From NCBI GenBank assembly GCA_021801125.1, contig JAJYYI010000024.1:1-50990 (forward strand): a stretch of 50,990 nucleotides of DNA, given 5' to 3'. This DNA comes from Deltaproteobacteria bacterium. Its GTDB lineage: Bacteria; Desulfobacterota; Binatia; Binatales; Binataceae. Shown here piece by piece: positions 33,787 to 42,491 of the stretch. Position 1 is the first letter of the stretch. The number at the start of each line of letters is the position of its first letter. The position numbers were made by a program, and so were the translations under genes. Below the pieces are notes generated by a model. It saw nothing but the letters and a program-made list of their open reading frames with translations, did not search any database and was not told where the DNA came from.

Positions 33787-35715
33787 ATGCACAGGTCGCT
33801 TTGCGGATTGTCGATGGCCATTCTGGCGCTTCTGGCGGCGCAATGGCTTTCAGCGACGCGCGCGCTCGCCCAGAGCTCGCCGAGCCGCTCGGCCGCACCA
33901 TCCGCCAGCATCAAGAGCACGTCATCTTCCTCCGCTGCGGCCACTGGTGGCAACCCGTTGTTGCCGGTGCCGGGAGCGCAGACCCCGCCGAACATCAACA
34001 TCCCAATCAAAGACACCGCACCATTCGAAGAGAACGAGGACGTTCTTTCTCTGCCGTCGGTTTTCTCCCGGCAATGGTCGCTGGTGGAACAGGTTCCGGC
34101 AGAAAGCATGATCAACCGCGGCTACATCCGCACGCGCTCGCGCGTGCGCCGTCTGCTGAGCCTCAAGCAAGCGGTCTACGTGGCGCTGCTGAATAACCCG
34201 GCCGTGAGGGCCGCACGCCTCGACCCGGTGGCTGCACAGGAAGCGGTCAACATGGCGTGGGCTGAATTCGATCCCGATACCCAGGCCTCCATAGGCCTGA
34301 CCAACAATATCATCCCCGCCGCCACGCCGTTCGAGACTTTTGCCGCCAACCCGGCTTTCAGCACCACGGAGTACGAGTGGAACGCCGGCATATTGAAGGT
34401 TCTGAGCAGCACCAACGGCTTGGCGGAGCTTCAGTTCACAAACGTTTACGAGAGCAGCAACAGCTTCATCCAGACCGTCAACCCGTACTATCAACCGATG
34501 CTTCTGTTCACGCTCTCCCAGCCGCTTCTGCGCAACTTCGGCTGGAAGTTCGCGACGATCGGCGTACAGATCGCCGAGTCACAGCAAAAACGCGCGCAAT
34601 GGTTTTACAAGCAGGCGATCGACGACTTTGTTATGAAGGTGGGTTTCGACTACTGGGAACTTGTCCGCGCGATAGAGAATTTGCGCGTAGCGCAGGAAGC
34701 TCTCAAGTTTTACGACGACTTGGTGCGCCAAAACATGATTAGTCTCAAGGTCGGGACAATGGCGCCGATTGACGTCGAGGAAGCCCAAGCCGCGGCTGAG
34801 ACCGCGCGCGCCAATGTCTATACCGCCGAGGCCAACCTGGAAGGCGCGCGTGTGACGCTGCGGCAGGACGCCATGATTAACCCTTCGCACGACTTCATTC
34901 CGGACAATGTCGAGCCAACTGATCGCCCCAACCCTCAGGAAAAGATCCCGGCTGACGACGAAGAGGCGATCGAACACGCCGTGCTTTATCGTCCGGTGCT
35001 TCATCAGCTGCGCCAATCGATCGAGACCTCGCAGCTTCAGTCGAAATTCATGGAAAACCAGCTCCTGCCCCAACTTAACCTCACGGGGCTAATCGGAATC
35101 ACGAGCGAACAAGGCAACGTGATCTGCGTACCCAGTTTTGGATTCGCGGCACCAAACTGCGTTCAAGGAGCCCCGTTTGTCACGGCCGGGCAACCGGGCT
35201 ACCAGCTCCCCTTCAAGGGAGGCTACAACACCGCGCTGGCGAACATGTTCAACTTTGGCTTCTACCAGTATTCCGTGTTCTTCACTTGGAGCATGCAACT
35301 TGACAACGCCACCGCCAAGGCCGCGCTTTCTGAGTCGCGGGTCAATTATGAACAGCGGCGCTTGCAGTACCGCGACATGCTCTCGCAGGTGGTAGCCGAG
35401 GTGCAAAGCTCCATCGTGAACGTGCGCGCCGACCTCAAGCGGGTGTCCGCCACCCAAGCGGCGACCGAGTACGCGCGGCGCGCGCTGCACGACGAGCAAG
35501 AGCGCTTCAGGGTCGGGATGGCAACCACGCACGATCTCTTGCAGTACGAGGAGCAGTTGGCCAGCGCTGAAGGTAACGAGGTCCAGGCCGAGGTCGATTT
35601 CGAGGAAGCCAAGATACAACTCCTGCACGCACAGGGCCGTCTGCTTGCTTACTTCAACATTGAGTTCGAGATCGAGGACCCGCATCAGAACGTCCCGTGG
35701 TATGCGCGCTTCTGA
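33787..35715 (+). CDS. TolC-family outer-membrane channel, paralogue 1
   Basis: A 642-residue exported protein (signal peptide with cleavage near TRALA-Q). The TolC fold is shown by two long alpha-hairpin repeats, the first around LKQAVYVALLNNPAVRAARL and the second around AKAALSESRVNYEQRR, plus the closing DLLQYEEQLASAEG region. It has an N-terminal extension of about 100 residues before the first repeat and an insert with a C-x10-C pair (ICVPSFG...PNC). TolC proteins form the outer-membrane exit duct for RND and ABC pumps. A close paralogue follows 78 bases later. The RND operon on the other strand is the probable client. Confidence 0.92.
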   Translation: MHRSLCGLSMAILALLAAQWLSATRALAQSSPSRSAAPSASIKSTSSSSAAATGGNPLLPVPGAQTPPNINIPIKDTAPFEENEDVLSLPSVFSRQWSLVEQVPAESMINRGYIRTRSRVRRLLSLKQAVYVALLNNPAVRAARLDPVAAQEAVNMAWAEFDPDTQASIGLTNNIIPAATPFETFAANPAFSTTEYEWNAGILKVLSSTNGLAELQFTNVYESSNSFIQTVNPYYQPMLLFTLSQPLLRNFGWKFATIGVQIAESQQKRAQWFYKQAIDDFVMKVGFDYWELVRAIENLRVAQEALKFYDDLVRQNMISLKVGTMAPIDVEEAQAAAETARANVYTAEANLEGARVTLRQDAMINPSHDFIPDNVEPTDRPNPQEKIPADDEEAIEHAVLYRPVLHQLRQSIETSQLQSKFMENQLLPQLNLTGLIGITSEQGNVICVPSFGFAAPNCVQGAPFVTAGQPGYQLPFKGGYNTALANMFNFGFYQYSVFFTWSMQLDNATAKAALSESRVNYEQRRLQYRDMLSQVVAEVQSSIVNVRADLKRVSATQAATEYARRALHDEQERFRVGMATTHDLLQYEEQLASAEGNEVQAEVDFEEAKIQLLHAQGRLLAYFNIEFEIEDPHQNVPWYARF

Positions 35716-35793
35716 GGAGCTTACGAGTAAACGGCGGCGCTTTCGCCGAGAGAATTGAGCAAGCCGTGGAAAAAACGAAAGAGGAACAGGGCG

Positions 35794-37689
35794 ATGAAGA
35801 ATCTAACTGTCCGATTGCTGCTTGCCGCGCTCACTGTTGTTACAGCACAAACGTTCACAGCGCGAACGGCGACCGCCCAGACATCGGGTGCTCGTGCGGG
35901 TGGGACCTCGGGTTCATCCGCGGCCGATCCGGCAGTTCCTCTGGTCGGCTCGCAAACCACGCCCCAGGTCAGCGTACCCATATCGGAGAATAACAGATTC
36001 GAGCAGAACCAGGGTTTCATGGATCTGCCGTCGGTTTTCTCTCATCAATGGTCGGTGGCTCGCGAGATCCCGCCGGAGAGTATCATCAACCGCGACTATA
36101 TTCGGACGCGTTCGCGGGTGCGCCGGCTTATGACCTTGAAGCAGGCCGTGTATATAGCGTTGATAAACAACCCTGCAATCAAAGCCGCTCGACTCGATCC
36201 CGTCGCCGCCCAAGAGGCGGTCAATATGGCGTGGGCCGAGTTTGATCCCGATTCGCTGGCGAACATGGGCACGATCTACAGCGCGCTCCCGATATCGACT
36301 CCGATCGAGACCTTCGCGGCGTCTCCAGCGCTAGAGACGCAACAGTACGAGTGGAATTTCACGCTCAACAAGATCCTCGCCAGCACCAACGGCACCTTGA
36401 GCCTGCAGTTCAACAACTTGTACGAGAACACGAACAACCTTACACAAACCGTAAATCCCTATTATAACCCGCTGCTTCAAATCTCTCTTTCGCAACCGCT
36501 TTTGCGCAATTTCGGCTGGAAGTTTGCCACGCTCAGCGTCCAGATCGCCGAGTCCCAGCAGAAGCAGTCGCAATGGCTATACGAACAGGCGGCGGAGGAC
36601 TTCGTGCTGCGCGTCGCCTCCGACTATTGGAATCTGGTACGGGCGCAAGAAAATCTGCGCGTCGCTTTGGAAGCGCTCAAGTTCAACGAAGATTTGGTGC
36701 GCCAAAACAAGATAAGCCTGCGGGTCGGCACGATGGCGCCAATCGACGTGCAGGAGGCCGAATCCGCGGCAGAGACTGCGCGCGCCAATGTCTATACAGC
36801 CGAAGCAAATCTGCAGACCGCTCGCGTCACCCTACGCCAGGACGTAATGCTTAATCCGGCGCACGCCTTCATCCCCGAGGACATCGAGCCCGCCGACGCA
36901 CCCAATCCGCGCCAGGAACTGCGCCTAGACACCGAGAACTCGCTCGAAAAGGCCGTGCTTTACCGACCCGAACTGCACGAGATGCGTCAGGCGATTATCA
37001 CTGATCTGCTGCAGACAAAATTCCAAGAAAACCAACTCCTGCCCCAGGTCAACTTGCAGACCCAGTTTGGCGTCAGCAACGAACAAGGTAACGCGATTTG
37101 CGGCCCTTCCTTCGGATTAGTGAGCCCAAATTGTACTCAAACCACGCCAGGTGAGACCTTTGGCCAGCCAGGCTACTCGGTGCCGTTCCAGGGGGGGTAT
37201 GGCAGTGCGTTGAGCAAGATGTTCGATTTCAGCTTTTACAACTATGCCGCTTTCTTCAGTTGGGAGATGCAGCTTGACAACGCCACCGCCAAGGCAGCGT
37301 TGTCCCAGGCTCGCGTCGTGTACGAGCAACAGCGCATGCAATATCGCGACATGCTCTCGCAGGTCATAACCGACGTCGAGAGTTCACTTGCCAACGCCCG
37401 CGCCGATCTAAAGCGTGTCGTGGCAACCGCCGCGGCGACCGAATATGCGCGCCAGGCGCTGCACAATGAGCAGCAGCGCTTTAGAGTCGGAATGGCCACG
37501 ACACACGACCTTTTGCAATTCGAAAACGAGTTGGTCAGCGCCGAGGGAAATGAGGTGCAGACCGAAGTTGACCTCGAACAGGCAAGGCTTCAACTTCTAC
37601 ATGCGGAAGGTCGTTTGCTCTCCCATTTCGGCGTAAACTTCGAACTGCAGGATCCGCACACGAACATTCCGTGGTTCGGCCGGTTCTAA
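35794..37689 (+). CDS. TolC-family outer-membrane channel, paralogue 2
   Basis: A 631-residue exported TolC-like channel. The ATG at 35794 gives the signal peptide (LTVRLLLAALTVVTAQTFTA) and has GAGG 9 bases upstream; the frame opens earlier at 35755. It aligns along its whole length with the preceding gene: YIRTRSRVRRL, DPVAAQEAVNMAWAEFDPD, VGTMAPIDV and RVGMATTHDLLQ are nearly identical. The N-terminal extension and the C-x10-C insert are also shared. The pair is a tandem duplication, and the extension, more conserved than expected for a signal tail, suggests a specific partner. Both end in PWYARF or PWFGRF with a terminal Phe. Confidence 0.92.
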   Translation: MKNLTVRLLLAALTVVTAQTFTARTATAQTSGARAGGTSGSSAADPAVPLVGSQTTPQVSVPISENNRFEQNQGFMDLPSVFSHQWSVAREIPPESIINRDYIRTRSRVRRLMTLKQAVYIALINNPAIKAARLDPVAAQEAVNMAWAEFDPDSLANMGTIYSALPISTPIETFAASPALETQQYEWNFTLNKILASTNGTLSLQFNNLYENTNNLTQTVNPYYNPLLQISLSQPLLRNFGWKFATLSVQIAESQQKQSQWLYEQAAEDFVLRVASDYWNLVRAQENLRVALEALKFNEDLVRQNKISLRVGTMAPIDVQEAESAAETARANVYTAEANLQTARVTLRQDVMLNPAHAFIPEDIEPADAPNPRQELRLDTENSLEKAVLYRPELHEMRQAIITDLLQTKFQENQLLPQVNLQTQFGVSNEQGNAICGPSFGLVSPNCTQTTPGETFGQPGYSVPFQGGYGSALSKMFDFSFYNYAAFFSWEMQLDNATAKAALSQARVVYEQQRMQYRDMLSQVITDVESSLANARADLKRVVATAAATEYARQALHNEQQRFRVGMATTHDLLQFENELVSAEGNEVQTEVDLEQARLQLLHAEGRLLSHFGVNFELQDPHTNIPWFGRF

Positions 37690-37732
37690 TTACCGCGGAG
37701 AACAGGCACGCGAAAGCTAAAAGCGACATGCT

Positions 37733-37760
37733 TGCCGACGTTTAACCCTAGGCGTCGGCA
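37733..37760. repeat. 8-bp inverted repeat between convergent genes
   Basis: TGCCGACG (37733-37740) and CGTCGGCA (37753-37760) with a 12-base loop, after the second TolC stop. There is no T tract in either direction, so it is at best a weak bidirectional terminator. Confidence 0.35.
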
Positions 37761-37833
37761 CTCGTGTCGCCAGGCTGCAACCTACGGCTAAGGCGCGTGG
37801 CGCGCCCGTTGTCTGCTTACCAAGAAATTACTG

Positions 37834-38946
37834 TTACGCTGCCGCGGGCTGATAATCGCACCAGGGATCGGTCGCGAGATAGTTGCCGGTCAGCGCATAG
37901 GCGCGCGAGCGCGAGCCGCCGCAGATAACGCGATACTTGCATCGGCCGCATCGACCCAGCAACGCATCAGGATTACGCAGCTCACGCAAGAGTTCAGATT
38001 CGCGATAAATGACATCCAAGCTCTGCGACCGCACGTTGCCCGCGGAGAGCGGCAGGAAGCCGCTGGGATACACTTCGCCGACATGGGAGACAAACACGAA
38101 GCCCTTGCCCGCGTTGACGCCGCGCGGCGCAAGGCCGATGGTGTGGCCCGGACCTTCAGACCGCCGCAGCATATCGGGCATCGACACTACGTCGTGGGAC
38201 GCCCCGCCCGCGCGGCCGCTCCCTTGCTCTTCACGTTGCGCTACGTAGCGCCGATAGTGCGGCGCTTCGGTAACCTTAAGGATGAATCGCGCCTTCTTTT
38301 GCGCCTCGTAAAGCACGGCGAACAATTCCTCGCACCGGCGCCCGTCGATACCGTCTAATTTTGTTCCGCGTCCGAGCGGGACCAAAAAGAAAACTTCCCA
38401 AAAAACCGCTCCGAGACGCTCGACGAGGTCCGTCATCTGGGCGAGATAGTCTGCAGAACCGCTCCACAGCGTGGTGTTAATCTGCAGTGGCAGGCGAGAT
38501 TCACGCGCCCAGGCGGCCGCTTCGATCGTCCTCTGGAAAGCCCCTGGCACGCCGCGAAACCCGTCATGCAGATCAGCCCGCGGGTAGTCGAGGCTCAGCG
38601 CCATCTGGTCGAGACCGGCTTCCTTGAGGCTGTGAACCATGGCGGCATCCAGCACCGGCGTTGCCGCCGGAATGGTGCCCATACGCAGACCAAGCCGCTT
38701 GCCTTCGCGCACTAAGTCCAACAAGTCCGGACGCTGAAGCGGATCGCCACCACTCAAGATAAAGACCGGCGTTCCCATCCGGGCCGCATCAGCGAGCAAT
38801 CTAAAGCCTTCCGCAGTGGTCAATTCGTCGGGATGGCGCGACGGTTGTGCGCAGGCGCGGCAATGGACACAGGCAAGGTTGCACGCTTGAGTCGTCTCCC
38901 AAATAACCAGAAAGGGAGCGAGCGAGAAATCAATCGAACGCATCAT
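37834..38946 (-). CDS. radical SAM / SPASM-domain protein
   Basis: A 370-residue enzyme. The radical SAM cluster motif CxxxCxxC is at Cys22, Cys26 and Cys29 (ACNLACVHC), followed by the SAM-binding GGDPL. The C-terminal extension has C-x2-C-x5-C (CGRCKYRVIC) and a later Cys (PWC), so at least one auxiliary Fe-S cluster of the SPASM type is expected. The start LAPFLVIWETTQACNLAC and the end resemble the TIGR04053 group and the heme-synthesis enzymes NirJ/AhbD, but no heme or peptide substrate gene is adjacent. It is alone on the minus strand, starting ATGATG at 38946. The substrate is unknown. Confidence 0.88.
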   Translation of the reverse strand: MMRSIDFSLAPFLVIWETTQACNLACVHCRACAQPSRHPDELTTAEGFRLLADAARMGTPVFILSGGDPLQRPDLLDLVREGKRLGLRMGTIPAATPVLDAAMVHSLKEAGLDQMALSLDYPRADLHDGFRGVPGAFQRTIEAAAWARESRLPLQINTTLWSGSADYLAQMTDLVERLGAVFWEVFFLVPLGRGTKLDGIDGRRCEELFAVLYEAQKKARFILKVTEAPHYRRYVAQREEQGSGRAGGASHDVVSMPDMLRRSEGPGHTIGLAPRGVNAGKGFVFVSHVGEVYPSGFLPLSAGNVRSQSLDVIYRESELLRELRNPDALLGRCGRCKYRVICGGSRSRAYALTGNYLATDPWCDYQPAAA

Positions 38947-39287
38947 GACATATAGGCTACTAGCAATGAACCGGTCGCGGAAGGATTAGCACACCGCTAT
39001 CGGCCGGTGTCGCCCGGTGCCTCCCACTGTCTCGCAGGCCTGCCAGCACCTTTGATCGCGCCTAAGACTTGTTGAATACGGGAGTCAACCAGCTTTAGAT
39101 GGCCAGACCTGCGGCACCCGACGCGCTCGGAGTAAGCTTCTCGACATAACGGCTCCGGACCCTGAAGAAAACCTCGCCAGGGAGCAATATCCGCCGGTCG
39201 TACTGAATCGAAAACCGAAGGCGCCGCACGAACCTCAGGGATTGATTTAGAGCACCGCCACGTTAAACGACGCCCAGAGGAGGCGGG
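38947..39287. other. non-coding gap
   Basis: 341 bases between the cyclase gene stop and the radical SAM gene start. No gene, repeat or RNA was recognised. A promoter for the radical SAM gene is expected here but was not resolved. Confidence 0.4.
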
Positions 39288-39905
39288 CTACGCTGCGTAG
39301 AGGTCTACAGGCTCGACAAGCCGCTTGAGAACGTGCGGCCGACTCTCGGAGGCGGTTATCGCCTGTCCGGAACGGTCAGGAACCGCCCGTGTCACTAGGA
39401 GCTGGCCGGCTTGCGCAGCCATTTGGGCGCGCGCCGCGGTATTGGTGACAGTGGCGATCGCAGTGATATCTCGATGCGAGTGACCGAACTCGCCGAAGCT
39501 AACTTCGCCGCTATCGATCCCGATACCGATACCGAGCGCCTCTCGATCGCATTCAGACGATCCACCCAAGCTGTGATGATGAGCGCGGCAGCGTCGCTGA
39601 ATCTCGCGCGCCGCCTCGACCGCTTGGGCCGCGTGGTCCGCCTGACGGATCGGGAAGTTGAAGACCGCCATAATCGCGTCGCCGATCGTCTTGTTGAGCA
39701 GCCCGTCAAAATCCCATACGGCTGTCGCGCACTCGTCATAAAAGAGGTCGAGAAGGCCCGCAATCTGATCCTGAGGCAAAGATTGAGACAGCGCCGTATA
39801 GCCGCGCAAATCCGCGAACAGTACGGTGACGTCGACCGTGGCTTTGCGAGCTCGCGTAACCTTCGTGAACATCATCTCGAATACGGTGCACGTGTTAGGG
39901 TTCAT
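39288..39905 (-). CDS. class III adenylate/guanylate cyclase
   Basis: A cyclase homology domain of about 160 residues. Metal-binding Asp residues are in VLFADLRGYT and KTIGDAIMAVFN, and the GIGIDSGEVSFGEFG loop matches class III catalytic domains, which make cAMP or cGMP from ATP or GTP. The ATG at 39905 is used; the frame continues upstream to 39977 and beyond (RAIAALPFRPFGIRPSG) without a good start, so the gene may be N-terminally truncated or frameshifted. The short N-terminal segment has one Cys (NPNTC) where related proteins have a Cys cluster. It is probably soluble, with no sensor domain visible. Confidence 0.82.
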   Translation of the reverse strand: MNPNTCTVFEMMFTKVTRARKATVDVTVLFADLRGYTALSQSLPQDQIAGLLDLFYDECATAVWDFDGLLNKTIGDAIMAVFNFPIRQADHAAQAVEAAREIQRRCRAHHHSLGGSSECDREALGIGIGIDSGEVSFGEFGHSHRDITAIATVTNTAARAQMAAQAGQLLVTRAVPDRSGQAITASESRPHVLKRLVEPVDLYAA

Positions 39906-40505
39906 TCCGCTCGGCCGAATGCCGAAGGGGCGAAATGGAAGCGCGGCGATCGCGCGCAACGGTACCGGCAGCCGCAACTGTTGCCAGCAGCCCTTGCAGA
40001 TCCTCGATCTCGCTATCGACGCTGGGAAGCCTCCTTGATGCGGCAGAGCGCGGAGCTTTTGGGGCGCCGTGAGTTTCCCCCGGTCGACGCGCCTTCAATC
40101 GCGTCGAGGTTATGACGTTAACCGCGGTACAGGAGAGTCGATGCGACTATAGCCCAGTAGTCATCGCTTAGGATTGACCGGACAAGAGAATCTTTTCAGA
40201 AACGGGTCTGACGTAAAACCTCAGGCGGAGCAGGCTCGGTTGCAACCGAAGGCGACCGAAAAGTACCTCGGACGATTTTGTGCCTGCGGACTTCGCGCGC
40301 CGGTGAAAGAAATCGCGCTTGTTCTCATTGCATGCCGGCCAGCTCGCAAAATAAGGGCGGGTCAGCGCCACAGTTCGCCCGGATGTCGTTGGCCCCAAAC
40401 TGTTACAGCTTTTCCGCCTGCCTCGGACGTCAGGAGCGAACTGAAAACGCGACCCGGCGACGAGATAAAACGGGCATCAGGAACGTATGCATGAGAATCG
40501 GTGGG
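39906..40505. other. gap upstream of the cyclase; possible lost N-terminus
   Basis: 600 bases without a confident gene. On the minus strand a strong AGGAGG (40035-40030) is followed by in-frame coding-like sequence (SEIEDLQGLLATVAAAG) in a different frame from the cyclase, which suggests a frameshift or decay in an older N-terminal part. The rest, up to the tRNA, shows nothing recognisable. Confidence 0.35.
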
Positions 40506-40579
40506 TTGCGGGGGAAGGATTTGAACCTTCGACCTCCGGGTTATGAGCCCGGCGAGCTACCAGCCTGCTCCACCCCGCG
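40506..40579 (-). tRNA. initiator tRNA-Met (anticodon CAT)
   Basis: A full cloverleaf on the minus strand starting CGCGGGGTGGAGCAG, anticodon loop CTCATAA on the stem CCGGG/CCCGG (with the three G-C pairs of initiators), TPsiC arm GGTTCAAATCC and 3' side CCCCGCA. The C1-A72 mismatch at the end of the acceptor stem is diagnostic of initiator tRNA. The genome reads A-CCC after the acceptor, so CCA is not exactly encoded and would be added by the CCA enzyme. Confidence 0.97.
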
Positions 40580-40801
40580 TTTTCATACTAACGGCAACTC
40601 GCCTGGCGACGCAACCGGCGCGTTTTCTTGCGACTGCGGACGGCGCTCCTGAATTGCGCTCGCTATCCTAAGCGAGGGTTGATAATGTTATCGGCATAGC
40701 CGCCCGCGCCTGCGTCAGAGGGGTTGGCGGCGCGCAACCGGGCGCGGCAGCGCCTGCTTCATTCAAGGCATTACCAACCGAGCGGAAGGAAAGGGCTTGC
40801 G

Positions 40802-41959
40802 ATGAGCCTTAAGAGCAAGGCGGCGATAATCGGAATTGGCGAGCTCAAACCGAGTAAAGAGCCCGGCGAGTCCACGGCCTTGGAATTGATGGCCGCGGCA
40901 AGCGCGCAGGCGATTGCCGACGCCGGACTTGAAAAGGCGGATATCGATGGCTTTCTCGTGGGGATGCCTTTCAACGACCCCGGCATCCTTTACCCCTCCG
41001 CCGCGGCCGAAGCGTTGGGATTGCGCCCGCGGATGCTTAATCAGGTAGATATCGGCGGGGCGTCGGGCGCCGGCATGGTGTGGCGCGCAGCGGCGGCGAT
41101 CGACGGCAGCATGTGCCGTGCGGTGCTATGCGTGACGGCCGACCTCAACCGGCTTGGTGATCAGCGCCCGCCCATGATTTCAACCGCGCGCGAGTTCGAA
41201 TGGCCATACGGCAACATCGGCGCAAACTGTGGGTATGCGATGATCGCGCAGCGTCACATGTACGAATACGGAACGCGGCCCGAGCAGATGGCCAAGGTAG
41301 CGGTCGATCAACGTAAGAGCGCGCTCAAAAACCCGCTGGCAACGTTCAATGACAAGCCGCTGACTATCGATGAAGTGCTGAGTTCGCGAATGATCGTCGA
41401 TCCGCTTCACTTGTACGAGATCGTAAGCCCTGTATGTGGCGGGGCGGCCGTCGTGGTCGTCGGGCCCGAGCTTGCGCGGCGCTCGCCCCATCCCGCGGTC
41501 TGGCTGCTCGGCGCGGGCGAGAGCTGCGGCCACGCCAGCATCACCTACGCTCCTTCCCTCACCGAATCCGCGGTCAAGCAATCCGCCGCGACGGCGTTCG
41601 CGATGGCCGGGCTCGGGCCCCGGGATATGAGCCTGGTGTGCCCGTACGATTGCTACACGATCACGGTGCTGGTTACGCTAGAGGACGCCGGCTTCTGCAA
41701 GAAAGGACATGGCGGACCGTTCGTGATGGAACATGACCTTTCCTACGCAGGCGATTTGCCGTGCAATACGCACGGCGGCCAGCTTTCCTTCGGCCAGCCA
41801 GGATTGGCCGGCGGGATGAGCCACGTCACCGAGGCTGCGCGGCAATTGATGGGGCGCGCGGGCGAGCGCCAGGTGAGAGACGCCCGTCTCGCTTTCGTTA
41901 ACGGCAACGGCGGAATAATGAGCGAACAAACAAGTCTTATCCTGGAGCGGCGAGCGTGA
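40802..41959 (+). CDS. thiolase-family protein (SCP2-type acetyl-CoA acetyltransferase)
   Basis: A 385-residue thiolase. Motifs include the N-terminal AAIIGIGELKPSK, the INQVDIGGASGAGM-like region around 80-95, and the C-terminal FVNGNGGIMSEQTSLIL where thiolases carry the GxG segment. The usual nucleophile position near residue 85-90 is Gly/Ser-rich rather than clearly Cys, as in many SCP2-thiolase homologues that act with a DUF35 partner. The stop overlaps the start of the DUF35 gene as GTGA. Such pairs form complexes acting on acyl-CoA, for example in sterol side-chain or fatty-acid degradation. The substrate is not predictable here. Confidence 0.85.
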   Translation: MSLKSKAAIIGIGELKPSKEPGESTALELMAAASAQAIADAGLEKADIDGFLVGMPFNDPGILYPSAAAEALGLRPRMLNQVDIGGASGAGMVWRAAAAIDGSMCRAVLCVTADLNRLGDQRPPMISTAREFEWPYGNIGANCGYAMIAQRHMYEYGTRPEQMAKVAVDQRKSALKNPLATFNDKPLTIDEVLSSRMIVDPLHLYEIVSPVCGGAAVVVVGPELARRSPHPAVWLLGAGESCGHASITYAPSLTESAVKQSAATAFAMAGLGPRDMSLVCPYDCYTITVLVTLEDAGFCKKGHGGPFVMEHDLSYAGDLPCNTHGGQLSFGQPGLAGGMSHVTEAARQLMGRAGERQVRDARLAFVNGNGGIMSEQTSLILERRA

Positions 41960-42363
41960 ACGCTTATCTGAAGCCGGTACCCACACCGTCGAAAATCAGC
42001 GCGCCCTTCTGGGCGGCGGCGCGCCGCCATAAGCTGGTGCTGCAGCGATGCGAGCGATGCCGCGCTTTCATCTATTACCCCCGGCCGCGATGTCCTGAAT
42101 GCCTTGACGATCGGCTCACCTGGGAAGAAGCGACCGGACGCGGCACCGTTTACAGCTTCACGGTCGTGCGTCGAGCGGCGAGTCGAGCCTTCAGCGATGC
42201 GCCTTACATCCTGGCCATCGTGGAACTAGAAGAAGGCCCGCACATCACCACGAATATCCTCGCCGCGCCCGAAGCGGTGCGAATCGGGATGAAGGTGACG
42301 GCGTACTTCGACGACGTCACGCCCGAGTGCACCCTGGTAAAGTTCAAACCCGCTGACGCTTAG
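41956..42363 (+). CDS. DUF35 OB-fold / zinc-ribbon acyl-CoA-binding protein
   Basis: A 135-residue partner of the thiolase. A rubredoxin-like zinc ribbon is formed by Cys32-x2-Cys35 and Cys46-x2-Cys49 (CERC...CPEC), followed by an OB-fold domain with GRGTVYSFTVVRR and a DAPYILAIVELEEGP core typical of DUF35. The GTG at 41956 overlaps the thiolase stop by 4 bases, so the two are co-translated. DUF35 proteins bind and position CoA substrates for their thiolase or hydratase partners. Confidence 0.93.
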   Translation: MNAYLKPVPTPSKISAPFWAAARRHKLVLQRCERCRAFIYYPRPRCPECLDDRLTWEEATGRGTVYSFTVVRRAASRAFSDAPYILAIVELEEGPHITTNILAAPEAVRIGMKVTAYFDDVTPECTLVKFKPADA

Positions 42364-42491
42364 AACCGCCCGCCCTCTCGCCTACTCGACCCGCGTGTAT
42401 CACGCGCGATCCTGCGGCGAGGCGCTATCGAGGGGACTGCCGAATGCCGCGACAGCCTGGAATCCCGGTCGCCGCTGCGTACCGTTTCGGC

